From Calamus simplicifolius (lineage: Eukaryota > Streptophyta > Magnoliopsida > Arecales > Arecaceae): a stretch of DNA of 64,000 nucleotides. Below the pieces are notes generated by a model. The model was not told the DNA's origin and ran no database searches. It saw nothing but the letters and a program-made list of their open reading frames with translations. How positions within the stretch are numbered: position 1 is the stretch's first letter; each line of letters begins with the position of its first letter. Location: assembly GCA_900491605.1 (NCBI GenBank), contig UESW01003903.1:921363-985362 (forward strand). Reading direction: 5' to 3'. The position numbers and the translations under genes are program-made. Positions 33,501 to 44,158 of the stretch are shown one piece after another.

Positions 33501-33729
33501 AATTAATTTATAACTAATCTAATAAAAAATTAGATTAGTAGTCACATTTTTTTAAAAAATAAGTTGCCCATGTTTTAAAAATATATTTATATTTTTTAAT
33601 ATTTGTCATCAAATTATTTAAAAATATTTTTAATATTTGTCAACAAATTATTTGAAAATATTTTTAAAAATAATAAAATATAATAGAATCTAAATTTTTT
33701 GTGTTAATTTTTTTTCATGAGTGTTAAAA

Positions 33730-34470
33730 AAAAATTTTTGAAGGGGCCGGGGGGTGGGGAAAACCCCCCTAGCTGTTACTTTTTTTAAAAAAAATTAAGT
33801 TGCCCATGTTTTAAAATATATTTATATTTTTTTATATTTGTCATCAAATTATTTGAAAATATTTTTAAAAATAATAAAATATGATAGAATCTATTTTTTT
33901 TTGTTAATTTTTTTATGAGTGTTAATTTTTTTTAATTGAAGGGGCCAAGGGTGGGGAAAAGCCCCCTAGCTGTTACTTTTTTTTTTGGCCTGGCCACCGT
34001 GGCCGGAGAAGACGAATGGGAGGGGTTTCTTTTTCACTGGCCTGGCCATCGTGGCCAGGCCACGGCAGCGGCCGTGACCGGAGAAGACGGCCACGGCCGT
34101 GGCCGTGGCCATAGAAGACGAAGGGGGGTGGGGAAAACCCCCCCAAACTGTAAATTTTTTTTGTGGCCTGGCCACCGTGGCCGGAGAAGACGGCCACGGT
34201 AGCGGCCGTGGCCGTGGCCGGAGAAGACGAAGGGGGGGTGGCAAAAACCCCCGCAAACTGTAAATTTTTTTTTTGGTGGCCTAGCCACCGTGGCCAAGAA
34301 GGGGGGTGGGGAAAACCCCGGAGATGACGGCCACGGCCGTGGCTGTGGCCGAAGAAGATGAAGGGGGGTGGGGAAAACCCCCCCCAAACTGTAAATTTTT
34401 TTTTGGGTGACCTGGCCACCGTGGCTAGGCCACGGCAGTGGCCGTGGCCGGAACCTATTTTTTTAAAAAA
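33730..34470. repeat. GC-rich repeat field with GGCCACGGCCGTGGCC palindromes
   Basis: Repeated blocks 'ggggtggggaaaaccccc', 'aaactgtaaattttttt' and 'ggcctggccaccgtggcc' recur with spacing of about 120-135 bp. The 16-bp GGCCACGGCCGTGGCC (for example 34089-34104) is a perfect palindrome. The base composition contrasts sharply with the AT-rich flanks. It lies in the inferred leader intron. Confidence 0.8.
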
Positions 34471-34497
34471 AAACAATTAAGGAGGAGGGGGGCTTAC

Positions 34498-34640
34498 CTC
34501 GGTCATGAGGGGACGCCGCCGAAGTGGGGGGAGCTTCCACCGGGGGAGAGGATGGGGGGAGCCGGAGGAGCGGACTGACGGTGACGGCTAGGGTAGGAAT
34601 AGGAAGAAGAAGAGATGGAAAGGGGGGGCCGGCCCGACCA
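34498..34640 (-). other. Inferred untranslated first exon of the CACTA transposase gene
   Basis: On the minus strand a pyrimidine-rich leader (Tcc/Ctt-rich, from about 34640) runs into GC-rich sequence ending ATGACCGAG, followed by GTAAG (34493-34497), a good plant 5' splice site. It lies immediately downstream of the right-hand subterminal repeats, where CACTA transcription normally starts. The splice to the ATG exon near 32205 would remove about 2.3 kb. Inference only. Confidence 0.45.
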
Positions 34641-34649
34641 AGCGTTAAA

Positions 34650-35694
34650 TAGTGGTGATTAGCGACGCAATATATGCGTCGCTAATCATTCGCTATTTTT
34701 TTTATTTTATTATGGATTAGCGACGCAACAATGCGTCGTTAATCCATCGCTAATTTGGTTTTTTTATTATTTTATGCAAAACTTAGTGACGCAACTAATT
34801 GCGTCACTAATGAGTCGCTAACTTGGCGCCAATGTTCGGCAAAAAAATAATTTTTTTTTTAGAAAATTATGTCGCAAATACGTCGCAATATTTTTTAAAT
34901 ATTTATAACTGATAAAATTTATATTTTTGAAAATAATTGCGACACAAATATTGTGTGGCAATATTTTTTTAAAAAAATTTAATTACATTTATTTGTCTAA
35001 AAAATATTGCGACGCAATTCATGCGTCATAATATTAAAAATTATTTTCTTCAGAAAAATTATTTTTATTTTTTAGGAAACTGCATCGCTAATGCATCGTA
35101 ATATTTTTTTAATAATTATAACTGATAAAAATTATATTTTCTGAAAATAATTATGATGCATATATTGCGTCGCAATGTTTTTTTAAATTTTTTTTATTAC
35201 ATTTATTTTTTTAAAAAATATTGCGACGCAATAAATACGTCTTAATATGAAAATTATTATTTTATTTTTTAGGAAATTGCATCGCAAATGCGTCGCAATA
35301 TTTTTTAAATATTTATAATTGATAAAAATTATATTTCTGAAAATAATTGCGACACAAATAATGTGTCGCAATATTTTTTTTTAAATTTTTTAATTACATT
35401 TATTTTTCTAAAAAATATTGTGACGCAATACATGCGTCGCAATATTAAAAATTGTTTTCTCTAAAAAATTATTTTTTAGGAAACTGCATCGCTAATGCGT
35501 CGTAATATTTTTTTAATAATTATAACTAATAAAAATTATATTTTCTAAAAATAATTGCGATGCACATATTGCGTTGCAATGTTTTTTTTATTTTTTATTA
35601 TTATTATTTTTCTTAAAAATATTGCGACGCAATAAATGCGTCGCAATATTAAAAATTATTTTATTTGGAAAAATTATTTCTATTTTCTAAGAAA
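34650..35694. repeat. Subterminal-type repeat field, inner right
   Basis: Dense ATTGCGACGCA / GCGTCGCAATATT repeats in an AT-rich background, like the left terminus. Larger periodic blocks recur at several hundred bp (compare 34860-35090, 35090-35290 and 35290-35520). The satellite begins at its distal edge. Confidence 0.85.
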
Positions 35695-38600
35695 TTGCAT
35701 CAACCGATCGATCCAAGCCGTGATCCCAATCGGCCAGGACCGATCCCGGACCGTTGCGATCAGTTTGAGATCGCTGACGATCCGACGGTTGCGATCGATC
35801 CAAGCCTTGATCCCGATCGGCCACGACCGATCTCGGACCGTGGCGATCGGTCTGATCACCGACGATCCGACGGCTGCGATTGATCCAAGCCATGATCCCG
35901 ATCGGCCATGACCGATCTCGGACCATGGCGATCGGTCCGATCGGCGACGATCCGACGGTTGCGATCGATCCAAGCCCTGATCCCGATCGGCCACGACCGA
36001 TCTCGGACCATGGCGATCGGTCCGATCGCCGACGATCCAACGGTTGCGATCGATCCAAGCCGTGATCCCAATTGGCCACGACCGATCTCGGACTATGGCG
36101 ATCAGTCCGATCGGTGACGATCTGATGGTTGCGATCGATCCAAGCCGTGATCCCGATCGGCCACGACCGATCTCGGATCGTAGCGATCGGTCCGATCGCC
36201 GACGATCCGACGGTTGCGATCGATCCAAGCCCTGATCGATCCCGGTCGGTGATGAACGATCTCGGACCGTCGCGATCGATCCGATCGGCGACGATCCGAC
36301 GGTTGCCATCGATCCAAGCCATGATCCCGATCGGCCACGACCGATCCCAGACCGTTGCGATCGGTCCGAGATCGCTGACAATCCGATGGTTGTGATCGAT
36401 CCAAGCCATGATCCCGATCGGCCACAATCGATCTCGGACCGTGGTGATCCGTCCGATCGGCGATGATCCGACGGTTGCGATCGATCCAAGCCCTGATCCC
36501 GATCGGCCATGACCGATCTCGGACCGTGGCGATCGGTCCAATCGCCGACGATCCGACGGTTGCGATCGATCCAAGCCCTGATCCCGATCGACCACGACTG
36601 ATCTCGGACCGTGGCGATCGGTCCGATCGCCGACGATCCGACTGTTGTGATCGATCCAAGCCGTGATCCCGATCAGCCACGACCGATCTCGGACCGTGGC
36701 GATCGGTTCGATCGCCGATGATCCGACGGTTGCGATCGATCCAAGCCCTGATCGATCCCAGTCGGCGATGAGCGATCTCAGACCGTCGCGATCAATCCGA
36801 TCGGCGACGATCTGACGGTTGCGATCGATCCAAGCCGTGATCTCGATCGGCCACGACCGATCCTGGACCATTGCAATCGGTCCGAGATCGCCGACGATCC
36901 GACGGTTGCGATCGATCCAAGTCCTGATCCCGATCGGCCACGACCGATCTCGGACCGTGGCGATCGGTCCAATCGGCGACGGTCTGATGGTTGCAATCGA
37001 TACAAGCCGTGATCCCAATCGTCCACGACCGATCTCGGACCGTGGCGATCGGATCGATCGGCGACGATCCGACGGTTGCCATCGATCCAAGCCGTGATCC
37101 CGATCAGCCACGACCGATCATGGACCGTTTTGATCGGTCCGAGATCGCTAACGATCCAACGATTGCGATCGATCCAAGCCCTGATCCCGATCGGCCATGA
37201 CAGATCTCGGACCACGGCGATCGGTTCGATCACCGACGATCCGACGGTTGTGATCGATCCAAGCCCTGATCGATCCCAGTCGATGATGAACGATCTCAGA
37301 TCGTCACGATCGATCCGATCGGCGACAATCTGACGGTTGCGATCGATCCAAGCTATGATCCCGATCGGCCACGACCGATCCCGGACCGTTGCGATCAGTC
37401 CGAGATCGCTAATGATCCGACGGTTGCGATCGATCCATGTCCTGATCTCGATCGGCCATGACTGATCTTGGACCGTGGCGATCGGTCCGATCACCGACGA
37501 TCCGACGGTTGCGATCGATCCAAGCCGTGATCCCGATCGGCCATGACCGATCTCGGACCGTGGCGATCGGTTCGATCGGCGACAATCCGACGATTGCGAT
37601 CGATCCAAGCCGTGATCCCGATCGGCCACGACTGATCTCGGACCGTGGCGATCGGTTCGATCACCGACGATTCGACAGTTGCGATCGATCCAAGCCCTGA
37701 TTGATCCCGATCGATGATGAACGATCTCGGACCATCGCGATCGATCCGATCGGCGATGATCTGACGGTTGCAATCGATCCAAGCCGTCATCCCAATCGGC
37801 CATGACCGATCCCGGACCGTTGCAATTGGTCCGAGATCGCCGACAATTCGACGGTTGCGATTGATCCAAGTCCTGATCCCGATCGGCCACGACCAATCTC
37901 GGACTGTGGCGATCGGTACGATCGCCGACGATCCGACGGTTGCGATCGATCCAAGCTGTGATCCTGATCGGCCACGATCGATCTCGGACCGTGGCGATCG
38001 GTCCGATCGGCGACGATCCGACGGTTGCGATCGATCCAAGCCCTGATCCTGATCGGCCACGATCGATCTCGGACCGTGGCAATCGGTCCGATCGCTGATG
38101 ATCCGACGATTGCGATCGATCCAAGCCGTGATCCCGATCGGCCTTGACCGATCTCGGACTATGGCGATCGGTCCAATCGGCGATGATCCGATGGTTGCAA
38201 TCGATCCAAGCCGTGATCCCGATCGGCCACGATCGATCTTGGACCGTGGCGATCGGTCCAATCGGCGATGATCCGACGGTTGCGATCGATCCAAGCCGTG
38301 ATCCCAATCGTCCACGACCGATCTCGGACCATGGTGATCGGACCGATCGGCAACGATCCGACGGTTGCCATCGATCCAAGCCGTGATCCCAATCGGCCAC
38401 GACCGATCACGAACCATTACGATCGGTCCGAGATCGCTGATGATCCGACGGTTGCGATCGATCCAAGCCCTGATCCCGATCAGCCACGACCGATCTCGTA
38501 CCGCGGCGATCGGTCCGATCGCCGACGATCTGATGGTTGCGATCGATCCAAGCCCTGATCGATCCCGGTCGACGATGAACGATCTCGGACTATCGCGATC

Positions 38601-41548
38601 GATCCGATCGGCAACGATCTGACGGTTGCGATCGATCCAAGCTGTGATCCCGATCGGCCACGACCGATCCCGGACCGTTGCGATCGGTCCGAGATCGCCA
38701 ATGATCCGACGGTTGCGATCGATCCATGTCCTGATCCCGATCGGCCACGACCGATCTCGGATCGTGGCAATCGGTCCGATCGCCGATGATCCGACGGTTG
38801 CGATCGATCCAAGCCATGATCCCGATTGGCCATGACCGATCTCGGACCATGGCGATCGGTCCAATCGGCGACGATCCGATGGTTGCAATCAATCCAAGCC
38901 GTGATCCCGATCGGCCACGACCGATCTCGGACCGTGGCGATCGGTCCAATCGGTGATGGTCCGATGGTTGTAATCGATACAAGCCATGATCCCGATCGTC
39001 CACGACCGATCTCGGACCGTGGCGATCGGACCGATCGGCGACGATCCGATGGTTGCCATCGATCCAAGCCGTGATCCCGATCGGCCACGATCGATCATAG
39101 ACCATTTTGATCGGTCCGAGATTGCTGACGATCCAACGGTTGCGATCAATCCAAGCCCTGATCCCGATCGGCCATGACAGATCTCGGACCACGGCAATCG
39201 GTTCGATCGCCGACGATCCGACGGTTGTGATCGATCCAAGCCCTAATCGATCTCGGTCGACGATGAACAATCTCAGACCGTCACGATCGATCCGATCGGC
39301 GACGATCTGACGGTTGCGATCGATCCAAGCTATGATCCCGATCGGTCACGACTGATCCCGGACCGTTGCGATCGGTCTGAGATTGCCAATGATCCGACGG
39401 TTGCGATCGATCCATGTCCTGATCCTGATCGGCCACGACCGATCTTGGACCGTGGTGATCGGTCCGATCGCCGACGATCCGATGGTTGCGATCGATCCAA
39501 GCCGTGATCCCGATCGGCCATGACCGATCTCGGACCGTGGCGATCGGTCTGATCGGTGACAATCCGACGGTTGCGATCGATCCAAGCCATGATCCCGATC
39601 GGCCACGACCGATCTCAGACCGTGGCGATCGGTCCGATCACCGATGATCCGATGGTTGCGATCGATCCAAGCCCTGATCGATCCCAGTCGACGATGAATG
39701 ATCTCGGACCGTCGCGATCGATCCGATCGGCGATGATCTGACGGTTGCGATCAATCCAAGCCGTCATCCCGATCAGCCATGACCGATCCCGGACCATTGC
39801 AATTGGTCCGAGATCACCGACGATCCGATGGTTGCGATTGATCCAAGTCCTGATCCCGATCGGCCACGATCAATCTCGGATCGTGGCGATCGGTACGATC
39901 GCCGATGATCCGACGGTTGCGATCGATCCAAGCCGTGATCCCGATCGGCCATGACCGATCTCGGACCGTGGCGATCGGTCCGATCGGCGACGATCCGACG
40001 GTTGCGATCGATCCAAGCCCTGATCCCGATTGGCCACGATCGATCTCGGACCGTGGCAATCGGTCCGATCGCCGATGATCCGACGGTTGCGATCGATCCA
40101 ATCCGTGATCCCGATCGGCCATGACCGATCTCGGACCATGGCGATCGGTCCAATCGATGACGATCCGATGGTTGCAATCGATCCAAGCCGTGATCCCAAT
40201 CGGCCACGACCGATCTCGGACCGTGGCGATCGGTCCAATCGGCGACGATCCGACGATTGCGATCGATCCAAGCCGTGATCCCAATCGTCCACGACCGATC
40301 TCGGACCATGGCGATCGGACCGATCGGCGACGATCCGACGGTTGCCATCGATCCAATCCGTGATCCCGATCGGCCATGACCAATCACGAACCGTTACGAT
40401 CGGTCCGAGATCGCTGATGATCCGAAGGTTGCGATCGAAACAAGCCCTGATCCCGATCGGCCACGACCGATCTCGGACCGCGGCGATCGGTCCGATCGCC
40501 GACGATCCGACGATTGCGATCGATCCAAGCCCTGATCGATCCCGGTCGACGATGAACGATCTCGGACCGTCGCGATCGATCTGATTGTCGACGATCTGAC
40601 TGTTGCGATCGATCCAAGCCATGATCCCGATCGGCCACAACCGATCCCGAACCGTTGCAATCGGTCCGAGATCGCCGACGTTCCGACGGTTGAAATCGAT
40701 CCAAGTTCTGATCCCGATCGGCCATGACCGATCTCAGACTGTGGCGATCGGTCCGATCGCCGACGATCCGACGGTTGCAATCGTTTCAAGTCGTGATCCC
40801 GATCAGCCACAACCGATCTCGGACCGTGGCTATCGGTCCAATCGGCGATGATCCGATGGTTGCGATCGATCCAAGCTGTGATCCCGATCGTCCACGATCG
40901 ATCTCGGACCGTGGCGATCGGACCGATCGGCGATGATCCTACGATTGCCATCGATCCAAGCCATGTTCCCGATCGGCCACGACCGATCCCGGACCATTGC
41001 GATCGGTCTGAGATCGCTGACGATCCGACGGTTGCGATCGATCCAAGCCCTGATCCCGATCGGCCACGATCGATCTTGGACCGCGGCGATCGATCCGATC
41101 AGCGATGATCCGACGGTAGCGATCGATCCAAGCCCTGCTCCCGATCGGCCACGATCGATCTCGGACCGTGGTGATCGGTCCGATCATCGACGATCCGACG
41201 GTTGCGATCGATATCCAAGCCCTGATCCATCCCGATCGGCCACGACCGATCTTGGACCGTTGCGATCGGTTCGATCGGCGACGATCCGACAGTTGCAATC
41301 GATATCCAAGCCCTGATCCATCCCGATCAGCGACGACCTATCTCGGACTGTTGCGATCGGTCTGATCGGCGATGATCCGACGGTTGCGATCGATCAAAAC
41401 CATGATCGATCCCGGTCGGCGACGACCGATCTCGGACCATCGCGATCGATTCGATCGGCGACGACCCAACGGTTGAGATCGATCGAAGCCATGATCGATC
41501 CCGATCGGCGATGACCGATCTCGGACCGTCGCGATCGATCCGTTCGGC
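35695..41548 (+). repeat. 85-bp GC-rich satellite array (about 68 monomers) with higher-order structure
   Basis: Tandem monomers of 85 bp, with landmarks GGTTGCGATCGATCCAAGCC, then GATCGGCCACGACCGATC, then GATCGGTCCGATCG. GATC occurs many times per monomer. Three monomer types can be told apart by eye. Type A carries 'ctcggaccgtggcg'. Type B carries 'ctgatcgatccc', then 'gatgaacgatctc' (starts near 36231, 36751, 37265, 37695, 38556, 39240, 39675, 40530). Type C carries 'ggtccgagatcgc' and is 2-3 bp longer. The array edges carry divergent monomers. All frames of the minus strand are nearly stop-free because 85 is not a multiple of 3 and the monomer is stop-poor; these are not genes. Confidence 0.95.
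36970..40700 (+). repeat. Higher-order repeat of about 23 monomers (about 1,977 bp)
   Basis: Diagnostic monomer variants recur about 1,977 bp apart. 'gatacaagcc' lies at about 37000 and 38977, and 'gatccatgtcc' at about 37432 and 39409. 'gccgtcatccc' lies at about 37783 and 39761. The order of A, B and C types from one copy to the next matches (for example type B spacing 430 then 861, and 435 then 855). This spans nearly two full copies. Confidence 0.85.
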
Positions 41549-42690
41549 ATCGCAATATTTTTATTTCATAATTCTTTTTAATATTTTTATAAAATTTATT
41601 TTTTAAAAAAATATTACGATGCAATACTTGCGTCGCTAAATAAAAAATTATTTTTTATTAATTTACTATTTATTGCATCGCTATTGCGTTACTATTTAAC
41701 ATAATTAATTTTTTTAAAAACATTGTGATGCAAAGGGTTGCATCGTAATTTTTTAATTTGATAATTATATTATAAAAATTAATTTTATTTAAAATAATTA
41801 CGACACAACAAGTGCGTCACTAAATTAAAACATAATTTTTTTAATTTTCTGGTTTATTGCGTCGCTATTTAACATAATTAATTTTTTAAAAAATATTGCG
41901 ACGCACTGAATTGCGTTGCAATATTTTTTCTCATAATTATATTTTATAAAAATTTATTTTATTTAAAATAATTATGATGTAATTAGTGTGTCGCTAAATT
42001 AAAAATATTTTTTCTAATTTTTTGGTTTATTGCGTCGCTATTTAATATAATTAATTTTTTTAAAAATATTGCGACGCACTGAGTTGCATCGCAATTATTT
42101 TTCTCATATTTATACTTTATAAAAAATAATTTTATTTAAAATAATTACGATGCAGTTAGTGCGTCGCTAAATTAAAAATAATTTTTCTAATTTTTTGATT
42201 TATTGCATCGCTAATGCGTCGCTATTTAACATATATAATTTTTTAAAAAAATATTACAACGCATTGAGTTGCGTCGCAATATTTTTTCTCATATTTATAT
42301 TTTATAAAAATTAATTTTATTTAAATTATTTGTAATGCAATTGTTGCGTCGCTAAATTAAAAATAATTTTTCTAATTTTTTGGTTTATTACGTCGCTAAT
42401 GCGTCGCTATTTAACATATTTAATTTTTTTAAAAAACATTGCGACACACTGAGTTGTGTCGCAATATTTTTTTCCCATATTTATATTTTATAAAAAATTA
42501 ATTTAAAAATATTGCGATGCATTATTTGCGTCGCTAAATAAAAAAATTAATTTTTTTTTTGATTTTTTAGTTTATTGAGTAGCTAATGCGTCGCTAATTG
42601 TATCGCAATGTTTTGTTGTCACGGAGGCGTCGCAAAGTGGTCGCAATTTAGCGATGCAATGATGCGTCGCTAAATTTGCATTGCTATTTC
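41549..42690. repeat. Subterminal repeat field, outer right
   Basis: Again dense GCGTCGC / TTGCGACGC motifs in AT-rich DNA, with block periodicity of about 180 bp ('tttttggtttattgcgtcgctatttaac' near 41850, 42020, 42195, 42375). Runs to the terminal CTTATAGTG. Confidence 0.85.
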
Positions 42691-42707
42691 AATATTTTCT
42701 TATAGTG

Positions 42708-42822
42708 ACCATAACTTTGTGCCTGTTAAAAATATATTTAACGAGATAAACTTGCTTGACACAAAATATCATGATTTATTAACACTTGACATAAAATTAG
42801 TTTAGTAATGATTTTTATATTT
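42708..42822. other. Spacer between CACTA copy 1 and the L1 element
   Basis: Begins with the ACC duplication and continues the AT-rich repeat seen left of the CACTA element ('attagtttagtaatgattttta'). The L1 element starts in or just after it. Confidence 0.6.
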
Positions 42823-42845
42823 TACTTTGCATCGTCCCGACTAGC

Positions 42846-43893
42846 ATGGCATTCCGGTGCCATGTATTCCGCTTCGAATCTCCCGAAGCTAGGGAGTTAG
42901 TATTGCAAAGGCCGTGGGTAATCAATGGTCAGGTGATTGGCATCGAGGGTTGGAGGCCGGATTTTGTTCCGGCAGTGGACTCAATCCCGTCGGCGTTGAT
43001 CTGGGTCCGGCTTCCGAACCTCCCCTTGGAGTTTTGGTCAGCTGAGTTTCTCAAACCAATTCTGGCAATGGCGGGGGATTACGTCTGTCCCGATGCTGCT
43101 ACCTTGGCGAGAAACAGAGGAGGAGGGTTTGCAAGGGTTTGCATGAGGATTGATCTTTCTCGGCCTCTTCGTCCTGGAGCTCGAGTGCAAGGCTTCAATC
43201 AGATGTTTTGGCAACAGTTCTCTTACGAGAACCTTCAAGGCCTTTGCTGGAGCTGCGGCTCGATCCATTTGGGAGGTTCCTGCTCGCTCCCGTCGGCTGG
43301 GGAGGTTGAGGCTTCTGATTCAGTTTTTGGTCCATGGCCAGACTGACGGTAGGGGAAACTCTCGTTCGAATGTGTCTGTGTCGTCCGCAGCCTTCGCCTC
43401 GCCTTCTCCTTCTTCAGTGGTCGGGCTTCGCCCTAGGTCTGAGGTCAGTCAAGACGGATGGAAATCTCCGGTGAAGGTGGCTCGTAGGCAGGCTTCCTCT
43501 TCCAAGGTGGCCGCTGGTGGCTCTGGTGCGGCAGCGAGTCAGCCGGGGAAGACGATTTCCCCTGTTTCGTTGAAGCCTGGAGCAGAGTCTGGGGGTGCCG
43601 TATTGAAACATTATGCTTTGAAGCAGAAGGCAGTTAACAAAGACTGTGCCAGTGAGTCTTCTCTGAACAATGTGGTGATGAACTCTAATCCTTTTTCCTC
43701 TCTTGATGTGGAGGTGGGAGATGAAGGCCATATGGACTGTAGGGACGGGTCCCCGGGGTCCTTGAAGCGGGCCAGGCCGAAGGTGTCTATGTCTCCAAGG
43801 TCGTTTCCTAAATCGGCTCCCCGGAAGGGTAAAGGTAAGGCCTCAGTAATTAAAAGAGGAGGGGTCGCTGATTCTTCTCCAAGTCGGTCTTGA
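42846..43893 (+). pseudogene. L1 ORF1 (DUF4283 plus zinc knuckle), truncated and frameshifted
   Basis: First part (42846-43346): C-terminal half of DUF4283 (FRFESPEARELVLQRPWVI, WVRLPNLPLEFW), then a CCHC_4-like knuckle (LCWSCGSIHLGGSC). The frame is lost just before 43346 by a small indel. The remaining Ser/Pro/Lys-rich basic tail (GWKSPVKVARRQ, KPGAESGGA, a Lys-rich end) lies one frame over and ends at 43893. ORF1 proteins bind LINE RNA. The N-terminal part of DUF4283 is absent, consistent with 5' truncation. Confidence 0.8.
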
Positions 43894-44158
43894 CCTACCT
43901 CCTCCCGGCCTGACTGGTGATTCTGATCGGCCTAGGGGGCAGACTATCCAAGGTTCTGGGACTATGGCGATCGTGTTTGTCGGTAGTCCTGTTGGTCAGG
44001 GTCCTAGCTCTGTTCCAATTGGTTCTCCTGAGGAAAAGGATGGGCCTCGGGGCTGTTCAGATCCTCAGTCTGAGGTTTGCCCTCCGTTGGCAGGGGGTAT
44101 TGCTGATAGCATTATGTCGGAGGACCATGGAGGGGTCCTAGCTTCTCCCAATCTGTAA

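Larger units (their letters stand above)
32206..33720. other. CACTA copy 1 non-coding interior (5' of transposase)
   Basis: AT-rich, no coding. Probably the leader intron of the transposase gene. Contains two strong inverted repeats (32661-32711, 32801-32839) and a field of degenerate repeats (33215-33500). Confidence 0.55.
26190..42707 (-). mobile_element. CACTA (En/Spm) DNA transposon, 16.5 kb, copy 1
   Basis: Termini are CACTACAAG (26190) and CTTATAGTG (ending 42707), flanked by ACC on both sides. Both ends carry dense subterminal repeats built on GCGACGCAA / TTGCGTCGC. Genes run on the minus strand: a TNP2-type transposase (28511-32205) and a TNPA-like Ptta/En/Spm protein (26913-28406). 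A spliced leader exon is inferred near 34498-34640. A 5.85-kb GC-rich satellite (35695-41548) lies within the right-hand subterminal field. The transposase is broken by a stop and a frameshift, so the copy is not autonomous. A second copy lies at 50169-56320. Confidence 0.93.

Noticed and set aside
33936..34476. Overlapping minus- and plus-strand open frames rich in Pro, Gly and Arg
   Set aside because: They lie in the GC-rich repeat field and reflect its composition.
35680..41550. Many long open frames (up to about 540 codons) with Arg/Ser/Asp/Ile-rich repeats on both strands
   Set aside because: They follow the 85-bp satellite. Because 85 is not a multiple of 3, each frame cycles through all three readings of a monomer that happens to lack stops. 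No start context, domain or codon bias supports genes.
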